From Roseomonas mucosa ATCC BAA-692 (GTDB taxonomy: Bacteria; Pseudomonadota; Alphaproteobacteria; Acetobacterales; Acetobacteraceae): a stretch of DNA of 64,000 nucleotides. Positions 39,658 to 48,100 of the stretch are shown one piece after another (the stretch's first letter is position 1; each line of letters starts with the position of its first letter). The notes beneath the pieces were generated by a model, which was given only the letters and a program-made list of their open reading frames with translations, did no database searches and was not told the DNA's origin. The stretch spans positions 62,001 through 126,000 of the forward strand of contig NZ_JHWD01000003.1 of the NCBI RefSeq assembly GCF_000622225.1, in the 5' to 3' direction. The position numbers and the translations under genes were made by a program.

Positions 39658-40224
39658 GTGGCTGAATTCTGGGCGGACTGGGGCGCGCTCGCTTATCTGG
39701 CGGCGGCCTGTTGGGCGTTTTTCGAGGGCGAGACCTTCGTGCTCCTTGCCTCCGCCGCCGGACGCGCCACGGGACTGATCGATCCCTGGATTCTGATGTT
39801 CGCGGTCTGGGGCGGTTCCTTCCTCGGCGACCAACTCTGGTTCACGCTGGGCCAGCGCTACGGCGCCAAGGCCGTGCGCAAGATCCCGGGCGCCGAAAGG
39901 CGTCTGACCCAGGCGATGAACATCCTGGAACGCTATGGCGCTCTGTTCGTCCTGACCTTCCGCTTCGCCTATGGCATCCGCAATGTCGCGGCCGCCGCCT
40001 GCGGCGTGGCGGGCATGCCCCGGCTGCGCTTCATGATGCTGAACTTCGTGGCCGCCGGAATCTGGGCCGCCGCCTTCGTGGGCGCGGGCTGGTTCGCCGT
40101 GGCCTGGCTGGGCGAGAAGAACACCTTCTATGCCCTGGGGGCGATCGGCTTCGGGGTCATCCTCTTCCTGGTGGTGAAGCTGATCCGCCAGCGCCGCAAC
40201 CGCGCCCTGGTCGCGGCGGAATAG
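39658..40224 (+). CDS. DedA-family membrane protein
   Basis: 188-residue inner-membrane protein of the DedA/VTT family, thought to flip lipid carriers. It has LAYLAAACWAFFEGETFVLLAS with the conserved acidic FEGE, GSFLGDQLWFTLGQRYG, then FRFAYGIRNVAAAACGVAGM carrying the conserved Arg (FxxxxR-R region), and two C-terminal hydrophobic helices ending in a basic tail. The GTG at 39658 was chosen because GGGAG lies eight bases upstream. Upstream in-frame codons do not match the family. It is a stand-alone gene with a strong terminator. Confidence 0.88.
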   Translation: MAEFWADWGALAYLAAACWAFFEGETFVLLASAAGRATGLIDPWILMFAVWGGSFLGDQLWFTLGQRYGAKAVRKIPGAERRLTQAMNILERYGALFVLTFRFAYGIRNVAAAACGVAGMPRLRFMMLNFVAAGIWAAAFVGAGWFAVAWLGEKNTFYALGAIGFGVILFLVVKLIRQRRNRALVAAE

Positions 40225-40263
40225 GCCCTTCTGCCGGGTGCCATGTCCGGAACCGATGCCGTC

Positions 40264-40299
40264 GAACGGGGCGCCTTCCTCACGGAAGGCGCCCCGTTC
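40264..40299. terminator. Perfect 16-bp hairpin between convergent DedA and aldo/keto reductase genes
   Basis: GAACGGGGCGCCTTCC (40264-40279) and GGAAGGCGCCCCGTTC (40284-40299) with loop TCAC. The plus side continues CGCTTTC, a poor T-tract. Its position between two converging stop codons supports a shared terminator. Confidence 0.7.
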
Positions 40300-40304
40300 C
40301 GCTT

Positions 40305-41273
40305 TCAGGCGGAGGCGCGGGGCTCGTAGGGCGCCTCCAGGGCGGCGATCTCCTCCGGGGTGAGCGCGATCTCCGTGGCAGCTGCCGCATCGGCGATCTG
40401 TGCCGGGTCGGAAACGCCGAAGATCGGCGCGGCCATCACCGGCCTGCTCAGCAGCCAGGCAAGTGCGACCTGCATCGGCTTCACCCCGCGGGCCGCTGCG
40501 ATGGCCTTCAGCGCATCCAGCACGGCGAAGTCGCTTTCCCGATAGAGCCCGTCGGCCAGCTTGTCGGTCTTCGCGCGCTGGCTCTCCGCCCCTTCGCGGC
40601 TGCGGTTGCCGCCGAGGAAGCCGCGCGCCAGGGGCGAGTAGGGGACAAGCCCGACACCCTGTTCCAGGCAGAGGGGGATCATCTCCCGCTCCTCCTCCCG
40701 TTGCACGAGATTGTAGAGGTTCTGCATCGCCACCGGCCTCGCCCAGCCGCGGTACTCCGCCATGGCGCACATCTGGGCGAAGCGCCAGGCCGGCATGGTG
40801 GAGCCGCCGATGTAGAGGACCTTGCCGGCGCGGACCATGTCGTTCAGCGCCTCCATCATCTCCTCGACCGGAGTGACGGCATCCAGCCGGTGGATCTGCA
40901 GCAGGTCCACGTAATCCGTGCCGAGACGCTTCAGCGAGGCGTCGATGGCCTCCCGCAGGTGCTTGCGGCCGATGCCCGAGCCATTGGGGCGGTCGCTCAT
41001 CGCGTTGCCGATCTTGGTGGAGACCACGACCTCCTCGCGTCTTGCGAAGCGCAGCAGGGTGGCGCCGATGATCCGCTCGCTTTCGCCGAGATTGTAGACA
41101 TCGGCCGTGTCGAAGAAGTTGATCCCGGCATCGAGCGCGGCGCGGAAGAAGGGCTTCGATCCCTCCTCGTCGAAGGCACCCCAGGCGCGCCGCCCGGCCG
41201 CACCCCAGGAATTGCCGCCCAGGCAGACTGCCGAGACGGTAAGGCCGCTGCGGCCGAGCTGTCGGTATTTCAT
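40305..41273 (-). CDS. Aldo/keto reductase
   Basis: 322-residue NADPH-dependent oxidoreductase with a TIM-barrel fold. The catalytic tetrad is present: Asp55 and Tyr60 in FFDTADVYNLGESE, Lys87 in VVSTKIG and His128 in LLQIHRLD. The NADPH-side segments VPYSPLARGFLGG and the late IFGVSDPAQI helix also fit. The start MKYRQLGRSGL is the standard family opening. It resembles the YajO/potassium-channel-beta branch; the substrate is unknown. Confidence 0.94.
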   Translation of the reverse strand: MKYRQLGRSGLTVSAVCLGGNSWGAAGRRAWGAFDEEGSKPFFRAALDAGINFFDTADVYNLGESERIIGATLLRFARREEVVVSTKIGNAMSDRPNGSGIGRKHLREAIDASLKRLGTDYVDLLQIHRLDAVTPVEEMMEALNDMVRAGKVLYIGGSTMPAWRFAQMCAMAEYRGWARPVAMQNLYNLVQREEEREMIPLCLEQGVGLVPYSPLARGFLGGNRSREGAESQRAKTDKLADGLYRESDFAVLDALKAIAAARGVKPMQVALAWLLSRPVMAAPIFGVSDPAQIADAAAATEIALTPEEIAALEAPYEPRASA

Positions 41274-41450
41274 GGCCCGAATCCCCTTCGCTGCTGTCGT
41301 GCCGCACCGGTCTGCCGCAAAGCCGGGCGAGGCATAAGCCGCTGCCCCGATGCCGTGCGATGCAGCGGGGCAGGCAGCCGGCCGCGGCTTCCGGCGTTGA
41401 CCGGTAGCATGCCGGCCCGGCGACGGGACACCGCGCAAAGGAGATACGGA

Positions 41451-41681
41451 ATGAGCGACATCACGGACCCGGTGCCTTTCCCGGCCGAGGCCGATCTGGC
41501 GGCGGTGGCGCAATCGGCGGCCGGGCCGGTGGGCCGCTTCCAGATCGTCTGCAGCGGCCTGCCGAAAGGCGGTGTGGCGGCCTTCCTGATCGACACGACC
41601 GACGGGCGCTCCTGGAGCTTCGACGGCGAGAGCTGGACGCCGCTGCCCTACAGCATGGAGCGCCCCGAGCCGGCTCCCTGA
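41451..41681 (+). CDS. Small uncharacterised protein
   Basis: 76 residues, acidic (DITDPVPFPAEADLAAVAQ), then a beta-rich core (GRFQIVCSGLPKGGVAAFLI, DTTDGRSWSFDGESWTPLP). No signal peptide, membrane segment or recognisable domain. The start has a textbook ribosome binding site, AAGGAG seven bases ahead, and codon use matches the genome, so it is a real gene. It stands alone between divergent and downstream units. Confidence 0.7.
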   Translation: MSDITDPVPFPAEADLAAVAQSAAGPVGRFQIVCSGLPKGGVAAFLIDTTDGRSWSFDGESWTPLPYSMERPEPAP

Positions 41682-41841
41682 ACCGGCGCCCTGAACGCGG
41701 TCTCCTCAGCGGGCGGGTTTCCGGTCGGGGTCATCATCGCGGCCCGGCCAGCGGTGCCCCGCGGATTCGGGCCCCCTGGGGACTGGCTGTGGGCGCCCGG
41801 CCGTGGTTGTTCTGCGGGATCGCATCTCCGGAGGCTCGACC

Positions 41842-42300
41842 ATGGCCAATCCCCCGACCGGCTTCGATCACGGCGTCACGCTGGAAGCCACGCAGACGAT
41901 CCTGCTTGAAACCCTGGCGGAAGGCCGCCGCCTCGGCCTCGCGCCCCTGACTGTGGTGGTGCTGGACCAGGCGGCGCAGCTCAAGGGCATGCTGCGTGAG
42001 GACGGCTGCAGCCTGCTCCGCCCCGGCATCGCCCAGGGCAAGGCCAACGCGGCCCTGGCGTTGGGTTTTGGTGGGCGTGAGCTGGCGCGGCGCGCCCAGA
42101 ACATGCCCGCCTTCATGAACGCGCTGTCCGATCTCACCGGCGGCTCCGCCGTGCCGGTGCCTGGCGGCGTGCTGCTGCGGGATGCCGACGGCAAGGTCCT
42201 GGGCGCCGTTGGCGTATCCGGCGACCTGTCGGAGAAGGACGAGGCCGCCGCCGTAGCCGGAATCAAGGCCGCCGGCCTGATGCCCGACACCGGGGACTGA
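41842..42300 (+). CDS. GlcG/HbpS-family heme-binding-like protein
   Basis: 152-residue DUF336 protein. It reads TLEATQTILLETLAEGRRLG, LTVVVLDQAAQLKGMLREDG, then QGKANAALALGFGGRELARRA, and a C-terminal GGVLLRDADGKVLGAVGVSGD loop and helix. HbpS of Streptomyces binds heme and iron; GlcG sits with glycolate oxidase genes. Neither context is present here, so the role is open. GGAGG lies seven bases before the ATG at 41842. It converges on a TyrA-like gene. Confidence 0.88.
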   Translation: MANPPTGFDHGVTLEATQTILLETLAEGRRLGLAPLTVVVLDQAAQLKGMLREDGCSLLRPGIAQGKANAALALGFGGRELARRAQNMPAFMNALSDLTGGSAVPVPGGVLLRDADGKVLGAVGVSGDLSEKDEAAAVAGIKAAGLMPDTGD

Positions 42301-42306
42301 GCGCCT

Positions 42307-43143
42307 TCAGACGGCGTCCCCGACCGCCTCCCCGGCAGGGCCGGGGAGGCGGTCGAGGGAAGGAGCGGGCAACATCCGCGCCTGCATCTCCCGCGCCGTG
42401 GCGAAGAAGCGCGCCGTCAGCGGCGGGACAAAGGGGTTCTCCTGGGTGATCGCCCGGAACAGCGCCTCGGAATCGTCTCGCACTGTCTCCACCGCCCGCA
42501 TCAGCTGCTCGAAGCTCGGCGTGGTCTGGCTGGGGCGGGGCAGGCCGAGGCTGTCCACGAGCCGGGCGACCAGATGGGTCAGCCCCTGCACCTGCGCCAT
42601 CTCCCGGTCATGCGCCTCGGCACTCGAACGGATCACGGTGAGGGCGAGGGCGCGTTCCAGGAAGCGCGCCACCAGCCGGTGCCTGCGCCCGCGTCCCGGG
42701 CAGACCGTGACCCGCAGCCCGGCGATCCCGTCGCGCCCGCTGTTCGGCCCGAAGAGCGGATGGGTGCCCGCCAGATCGACGAAGTTCGGCAGGATCTCCC
42801 GCAGCAGGCGCAGCGGCTCCAGCTTCAGGGAGCAGGTGTCCACCACCAGTGCGCCGGGGCGCAGATGCGGGGCGATGGCGGCGCCCGCCGCCGCGACCTG
42901 GGCGACCGGCACGGCGAGCAGCACGAAGGGCTGCGCCGCGGCCTCCGCGATGCTGGCGGCGCGAACCCCGTGGCGGGCGGCGATCTCCGGCAGATCGGGC
43001 CGTGGATCGGCGAGATGGATGCGGAAGAAGGGGCGCAGATGCGGCAGGCAGAAGCTGCCGAAGGCGCCCGCGCCGATCAGGCCGAGGCCGGGGCGGGAAG
43101 GGTCCCGCGTGATCGCGGGCAGGGAGGGAAGGGGCGTGGTCAT
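42307..43143 (-). CDS. Prephenate/arogenate dehydrogenase-like protein
   Basis: 278-residue TyrA-family enzyme; the usual reaction is NAD(P)-dependent decarboxylation of prephenate or arogenate to a tyrosine precursor. The Rossmann loop GLIGAGAFGSFCL is at residues 20-32. VVDTCSLKLEPL, the active-site segment GTHPLFGPNSG and the catalytic-domain helices with QGLTHLVARLVDSLGL follow. It is isolated from the usual hisC-aroF-tyrA cluster, so it could be a second copy. Its last 16 codons include a perfect inverted repeat. Confidence 0.85.
   Translation of the reverse strand: MTTPLPSLPAITRDPSRPGLGLIGAGAFGSFCLPHLRPFFRIHLADPRPDLPEIAARHGVRAASIAEAAAQPFVLLAVPVAQVAAAGAAIAPHLRPGALVVDTCSLKLEPLRLLREILPNFVDLAGTHPLFGPNSGRDGIAGLRVTVCPGRGRRHRLVARFLERALALTVIRSSAEAHDREMAQVQGLTHLVARLVDSLGLPRPSQTTPSFEQLMRAVETVRDDSEALFRAITQENPFVPPLTARFFATAREMQARMLPAPSLDRLPGPAGEAVGDAV
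42321..42355. terminator. Perfect 16-bp inverted repeat inside the 3' end of the TyrA-like gene
   Basis: CGACCGCCTCCCCGGC (42321-42336) and GCCGGGGAGGCGGTCG (42340-42355) with loop AGG. It encodes the C-terminal DRLPGPAGEAV of the TyrA-like protein on the minus strand and lies 21 bp past the GlcG stop on the plus strand. It may end GlcG transcription without a T-tract. Confidence 0.55.
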
Positions 43144-43414
43144 GGCATCGGCGCTCCGGCAAGGGCCGCCGGAGAGGATGCAGGAACGAGTATGCCGCCT
43201 TCCGGCGGCCTCGTCTCAATCAGGGAATGACTGATCCTTGCCGCGCCATGGGAGGGCGCGGGTAATAGCTTCGCCGAAGGGGCTGGGCCTGGATCATGCC
43301 CCGCATCATGGCACGGCACCGCCCCGCGTCAATGCAGGCCGTTTCCCGCGGGCGCCGCCCTTGCGGGACGCCGCGCCGGGGCGGAACCTGCGCGCCCCTG
43401 CGAGGAGAGACGCG

Positions 43415-44806
43415 ATGAGTCGGACCGAGACCGTGCTGCAATACTTGGACGCGCAGGAGGCGCAGCTCCGCCAGCGGTATTTCGAGCTCCTCCGCATCCC
43501 CAGCGTCAGCGCCCAGCCCGTCCATGCCGCCGACTGCCGCCGCACCGCCGAGTTCCTGGCCGCCGAGCTGGCCGCGATCGGCTTCGACGCGCGGGTGCGC
43601 GAGACGGCGGGGCATCCGGTGGTGGTGGCGCATCACCCGGGGCCGCAATCCGGCGACGCGCCGCACCTGCTCTATTACGGCCATTACGACGTGCAGCCGG
43701 CCGAGCCCTTCGGGCTCTGGACCAGCCCGCCCTTCGAGCCGACCGTGGTGCCCGGCCCGCATGGCGACCGCGTGGTGGCGCGCGGCGCGGTGGACGACAA
43801 GGGACAGGTGATGACCTGGCTCGCCGCGCTGCGCGCCTGGCACGAGGTCGGCGGCGGCATCCCCGCCCGGGTCACGGCGCTGATCGAGGGCGAGGAGGAG
43901 GTGGGATCGCCCAGCCTCGATGCCTTCCTGAAGGAGAACGCCGCCGAGCTGAAGGCGGCCGATGTGGTGGTGGTCAGCGACACCAACCAGTGGGATTTCG
44001 ACACCCCCGCCATCTCCACCCGGCTGCGCGGCATGGCCTATGTGCAGATCGACCTGCGCGCCGCCTCGCGCGACCTGCATTCCGGCATGTATGGCGGCTC
44101 CGCCCGCAATCCGATCAACCTGCTGACCCGCATCCTGGGCGAGTTGCAGGACGAGGACGGGCGGGTGCAGATCCCCGGCTTCTATGACGGGGTGGAGCCG
44201 GTTTCCAACGCCCAGGCGGCGCAATGGGCAGAGCTCGGCTTCGACGAGGCGCGCTTCCTGGGCGATGTCGGGCTTTCCGTGCCGGCGGGCGAACGTGGCT
44301 TCGGCGCGCTGGAGCGGCTCTGGGCGCGTCCGACCTGCGACCTGAACGGCATCTGGGGCGGCTATACCGGCGACGGCTCCAAGACGGTCATCGCGGCCGA
44401 GGCACATGCCAAGCTCTCCTGCCGCCTCGTGGGCCGGCAGGACCCGGAGAAGATCGTGGCCGGAATCAGGGAATTCGTGCAGGCGCGGCTGCCGAAGGAC
44501 TGCACCGCCGAGGTCCAGGTCTTCGCCCTGGCGGCGCCGGTGGTGGTGCCGGTGGAGAATCGCTTCGTCGCCGCGGCCAAGGAGATCCTGACCGACGAGT
44601 TCGGCAAGGCTCCGGCGATGATCGGATGCGGCGGCTCCATCCCCGTGGTGGAAAGCTTCAGGCGTATCCTGGGGCTGGACTCGCTGCTGATGGGCTTCGG
44701 CCTGGACGACGACCAGGTTCACAGCCCGAACGAGAAGTTCGAGTGGCGCTGCCTGACTCGGGGGGCGCGTGCCCAGGCCCGGCTGCTGGGCGCCCTGGCG
44801 GGCTGA
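43415..44806 (+). CDS. M20-family dipeptidase/metallopeptidase
   Basis: 463-residue cytosolic dizinc peptidase of the ArgE/DapE/carnosinase type. Metal ligands and base are visible: His90 and Asp92 in YYGHYDVQP, the bridging Asp in GAVDDKGQ (residues 127-128), catalytic Glu and its pair in EGEEEVGSP (159-163), the Asp in VVVVSDTNQ, and the late His in DDDQVHSPNEKF. The dimerisation lid lies between (DLHSGMYGGSARNPINLLTR). The ATG at 43415 follows GAGGAGAG. It is monocistronic with a strong terminator. Confidence 0.95.
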   Translation: MSRTETVLQYLDAQEAQLRQRYFELLRIPSVSAQPVHAADCRRTAEFLAAELAAIGFDARVRETAGHPVVVAHHPGPQSGDAPHLLYYGHYDVQPAEPFGLWTSPPFEPTVVPGPHGDRVVARGAVDDKGQVMTWLAALRAWHEVGGGIPARVTALIEGEEEVGSPSLDAFLKENAAELKAADVVVVSDTNQWDFDTPAISTRLRGMAYVQIDLRAASRDLHSGMYGGSARNPINLLTRILGELQDEDGRVQIPGFYDGVEPVSNAQAAQWAELGFDEARFLGDVGLSVPAGERGFGALERLWARPTCDLNGIWGGYTGDGSKTVIAAEAHAKLSCRLVGRQDPEKIVAGIREFVQARLPKDCTAEVQVFALAAPVVVPVENRFVAAAKEILTDEFGKAPAMIGCGGSIPVVESFRRILGLDSLLMGFGLDDDQVHSPNEKFEWRCLTRGARAQARLLGALAG

Positions 44807-44822
44807 GAGCCGTCCGGCCCAA

Positions 44823-44856
44823 AAGGATCAGGCCCCGGAACCGGGGCCTGATCCTT
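44823..44856. terminator. Bidirectional terminator after the M20 dipeptidase
   Basis: AAGGATCAGGCCCCGG (44823-44838) pairs with CCGGGGCCTGATCCTT (44841-44856), 16 bp, with almost no loop. On the minus strand it is followed by TTTTGGG and serves the small gene at 44896. On the plus strand the CTT end serves the peptidase. Confidence 0.85.
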
Positions 44857-44895
44857 GCGCCCCGCCCCCTCGGCAGGGCCGGGAGGCGGAGCCGG

Positions 44896-45081
44896 TCAGC
44901 GCCCGGCCAGTTCCGTCTTGAGCGCCTGGATGCGGGTGCGCAGGCTTTCCCGCAGGCTGGGCGAGGCATGTGCCTTCATCCCCGCCAGGGTCTCCTCCAG
45001 CTCGCGCAGGAGACGCCGCTTCTCCTCGCGGTTCCGCTGGATCGGCTTGTTGTCGCTGAACTGGCCCTCGAAGGCACGCAT
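44896..45081 (-). CDS. Small coiled-coil protein, unknown function
   Basis: 61 residues, nearly all helix. After MRAFEGQFSDNKP it continues with NREEKRRLLRELEETLAGMKA and RESLRTRIQALKTELAGR, giving a charged two-helix hairpin. No domain recognised. The ATG at 45081 has GGGGA upstream; an earlier in-frame ATG at 45114 would add 11 residues. It lies 109 bp after tamB on the same strand, but a hairpin between them suggests separate expression. Confidence 0.6.
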   Translation of the reverse strand: MRAFEGQFSDNKPIQRNREEKRRLLRELEETLAGMKAHASPSLRESLRTRIQALKTELAGR

Positions 45082-45141
45082 CGGGCTCACATCCCCTGAA
45101 CACTGTGTGAACATAAGCTATTCCACCGGACTGCAAACGGC

Positions 45142-45179
45142 AAAGGGGGGGGGCCGTGCGGTCGCCTGCCCGCCCCCCT
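45142..45179 (-). terminator. Possible terminator of tamB
   Basis: On the minus strand GGGGGGC is followed 17 bases later by GCCCCCC with an extra C-run and TTT. The stem is G/C only and the loop is long, so the call is tentative. It starts 12 bp after the tamB stop. Confidence 0.4.
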
Positions 45180-45190
45180 GTCCCGCGCCG

Positions 45191-48100
45191 TCAGTATTCG
45201 TATTCGTAGGACAGTCCCGCGCTCTGGCCGTCCGTGCCGGTGGTGCTCTTGAGCTTCAGGCGCGGGGTCAGCTCGACCTCCACCCCGACGCGCGGCTGGC
45301 CCGTCGTGGCTCCCGGATCGACGTTCACATAGACGCCGTCCGCCACATAGCCACCCGCCTTGACGCCGAGTTCGCCGGAAGAGGTGGAGTCCACGCCCAG
45401 CCGGTCCAGGCCCAGTCGCTTCGCGATGCGGCCGAAGAAGCCGCCGTCGGAATCGCTGCCCAGCGCCCCGGTCGCGCCCGCCAGGGCCTGGGCGATCTGG
45501 GCGATCTGGAAGGGCGAGAGCTGGCTGGTCGGGCGCGCGAAGAGCAGCCGCGCCAGGACCTCGTCCTGCGGCAGTTCGGGGGAGGAGGTGAACTCCACCT
45601 TCGGCGCCGTTGGCTTGCCCGAGATCGCCACGTTGATGGTGGTGGACTGGACCGTGGTGGTGGCCAGGAAGTCCAGGTCCGGCATCACGCCGCCGCTGAA
45701 GGCGAGGTTGCCGCGCGAGAAGCTCAGGCGGCGGTCGATCAGGGTGAAGGTGCCGCGCACCATGTTGAGCGAGCCGGTGATGTTCGGCGCCGAGGCGGTG
45801 CCGCCGACCTTGAGGTTGCCCTCCATCTCCGCGTCCAGTCCACGGCCGCGCACGTAGAAGCGGCCGGGGATCACCACGTTGATGTCGAGCGCGATCGGTG
45901 CCGCCTGCGGGTCGGGCTGGCTCGCGGCGGCCGGGGTGGCGGATGCGGCCCGGGCGCGCCTGGGCACCGGGGCACCGCGCCCGACCTCCCGCACATCGCC
46001 CAGATCCGCCACGCTGCCGGGCAGGCCGGTGGGGATGCCGAGCGTGGCCTCGGGGATTTCGATGCGCCCGGAGGCGCGCAGGCCGGAGGCGAGCCCGCCA
46101 TCCAGCAGCAGGTCGGTGTTGAACAGCCCGGTGAAGAGGTCGCTGGTCACCGGCTGCAACCCCTGGCTGGTCAGGGCGATGCGCAACGGCTGGCCCGGCG
46201 CGAAGGGCCGGGCCTCGCCCTGGGCGCTCAGCGTGCCCCTGGTGCCGCTGGCGGTCAGGCTCTCCAGCACGATACGGTCGCCCTGCGCCGTGATGCGCGC
46301 CGCGATGTTGCGCAGCGCCGCCCCGTATTCGAGGTTGCGGAAGCTGCCGTTGCTCAGCGTCGCGCCGCCGCTGAGCTGCGGGGCGGAGACGGTGCCGGCA
46401 GCGCGGGCGTCGATGGTGAGCTGTCCGGTCGCCCGGTTGGCGCCCGCCGCCAGCAGCGGGCCCGCCAGCGTGCCGAGATTGGCATTGCCACGCAGGCTGG
46501 CCTGGACCGGCGCGTTCGCCGCCGCGCCCTGCGGCAGCCGGGCCTCCAGCGTTGCCCGCACGGCGCTGCCGGCCACGAGGTTGGCGACCGCCTCGATCGC
46601 CTGGCCGCGCATCTTCGCGTTCACCGTCAGGTTGGCGGGCGGCAGGCCTGTGGCATAGGGCGCGTCGGCCCGGAGCCCGGTGGCGCGGATCTCGCCGTCG
46701 ATGTTCGGCGCGGCGGTGGCGCCGGTCACGCGGACATCGCCGTTCACCGTGCCGGCGAGGCGCGGATCGGGCACGAAGAGATTGGCCATGGCCACCGGCA
46801 GGTTGGCGATGGTGGCGCGCAGGTCGGTCTGCTGCGGTCCCCATTGTCCGCCCAGGCGCAGCGTGCCGCCCGGCCGGGCGGCCAGCGCCATGTCGCCGAT
46901 CCGGATGCCGCCATCCTGCCGCAGCGTCACCGTGGCGGGCGCGGTCAGGCGGATGCCCATCTGCCCCCGCGTCACGTCCAGCGCAGCGAGGTTCACCGTG
47001 CGGTCCGCGCTCACCGCATCGATCCTGGCGCGGGTGTTGAGCCGGGCGTCGAGGGCGGCGATCTGGGCCTGGAGGTTCAGCGCGTCGAGCGCGCCCTCGG
47101 CCTTCACCGTGCCATCGACCGGCGTTCCGGCGGCGGTCAGCCGGTTCAGCCGCAGGTCGGCCTTCACCGTCTGTACGCCGCGGGCATCCGGGACACCCCG
47201 GGCCTCCAGGTTCAGACCGCCGGCAAGCGGTATGCCGGCGATGCCGGAGAGCGGCGTGAGGTCGCGGGCCTCCAGCTTCACCTGCCCGTCGAAGAGCAGC
47301 TTCGCGATGTCGAAGTTGCCGCCGCCGTCCAGGCGCAGCGGGCCGAGGACTGCGGCGAGGCGCTCGATGCGCAGGACCTGCTCGTTCAGCGCGGAGGCCG
47401 CGTCGAGGCTCAGCGGCTGTCCGTCCAGCCGGCCGCTCAGCTTCGCGGAGCCGGTCGGAGGGGAGAGGTGGGCGAGATCGGCATCGAGCTGGAGGTTCTC
47501 CAGCTTGTGGCCCTGGGCGATCAGTTCGGGGCTGTTCACCTTGGCCTGTACGGTGGGGGCGGCGAGGGTGCCGCCCACATGCAGGTCGGCCTGCATCCGC
47601 CCGCGCACCGGCTGGCCGGTGGCCTCGGCATTGGCGAGGCGGATCTGCGCCGTCAGGTCCAGCGGGTCCCGGTAGGAGCCGGAGGCCGTGGCGGCGAGGC
47701 CTGCCCCGGTCAGCTCCAGTTGCTCGATCCGCCTCAGGTCGCCGCGCAGGGTCACCACGGGCTCCTTGCCGAGCAGCCCCGGCGCCGGTTCCGGCAGGCG
47801 CGGGTCGCGCATCACCAGCTTCGCATCCACCATCGGGTCCTGCTGCGTGCCGGTGACGGTGCCGTCGAGTTCCAGCGCCCCCCAGCCGATGCTGGCCGGC
47901 AGCAGGTCGCCCAGTGCCTTCGCATCGCCCATGCGCGCCTTCAGCGCGAGGTCGAGCGTGTCGCGGTAGCGGCCCGAGGCCTCCAGGTTCAGCCCGGCGC
48001 CCGCCACGGTCAGGCGTTCGATGCGCTCGCCGTCGCCCTTGAGGTCCAGCCGGATGGCGTCGCCCACCAGGGTCGGCGGCGCCTGCGGGATGCGTGGCTG

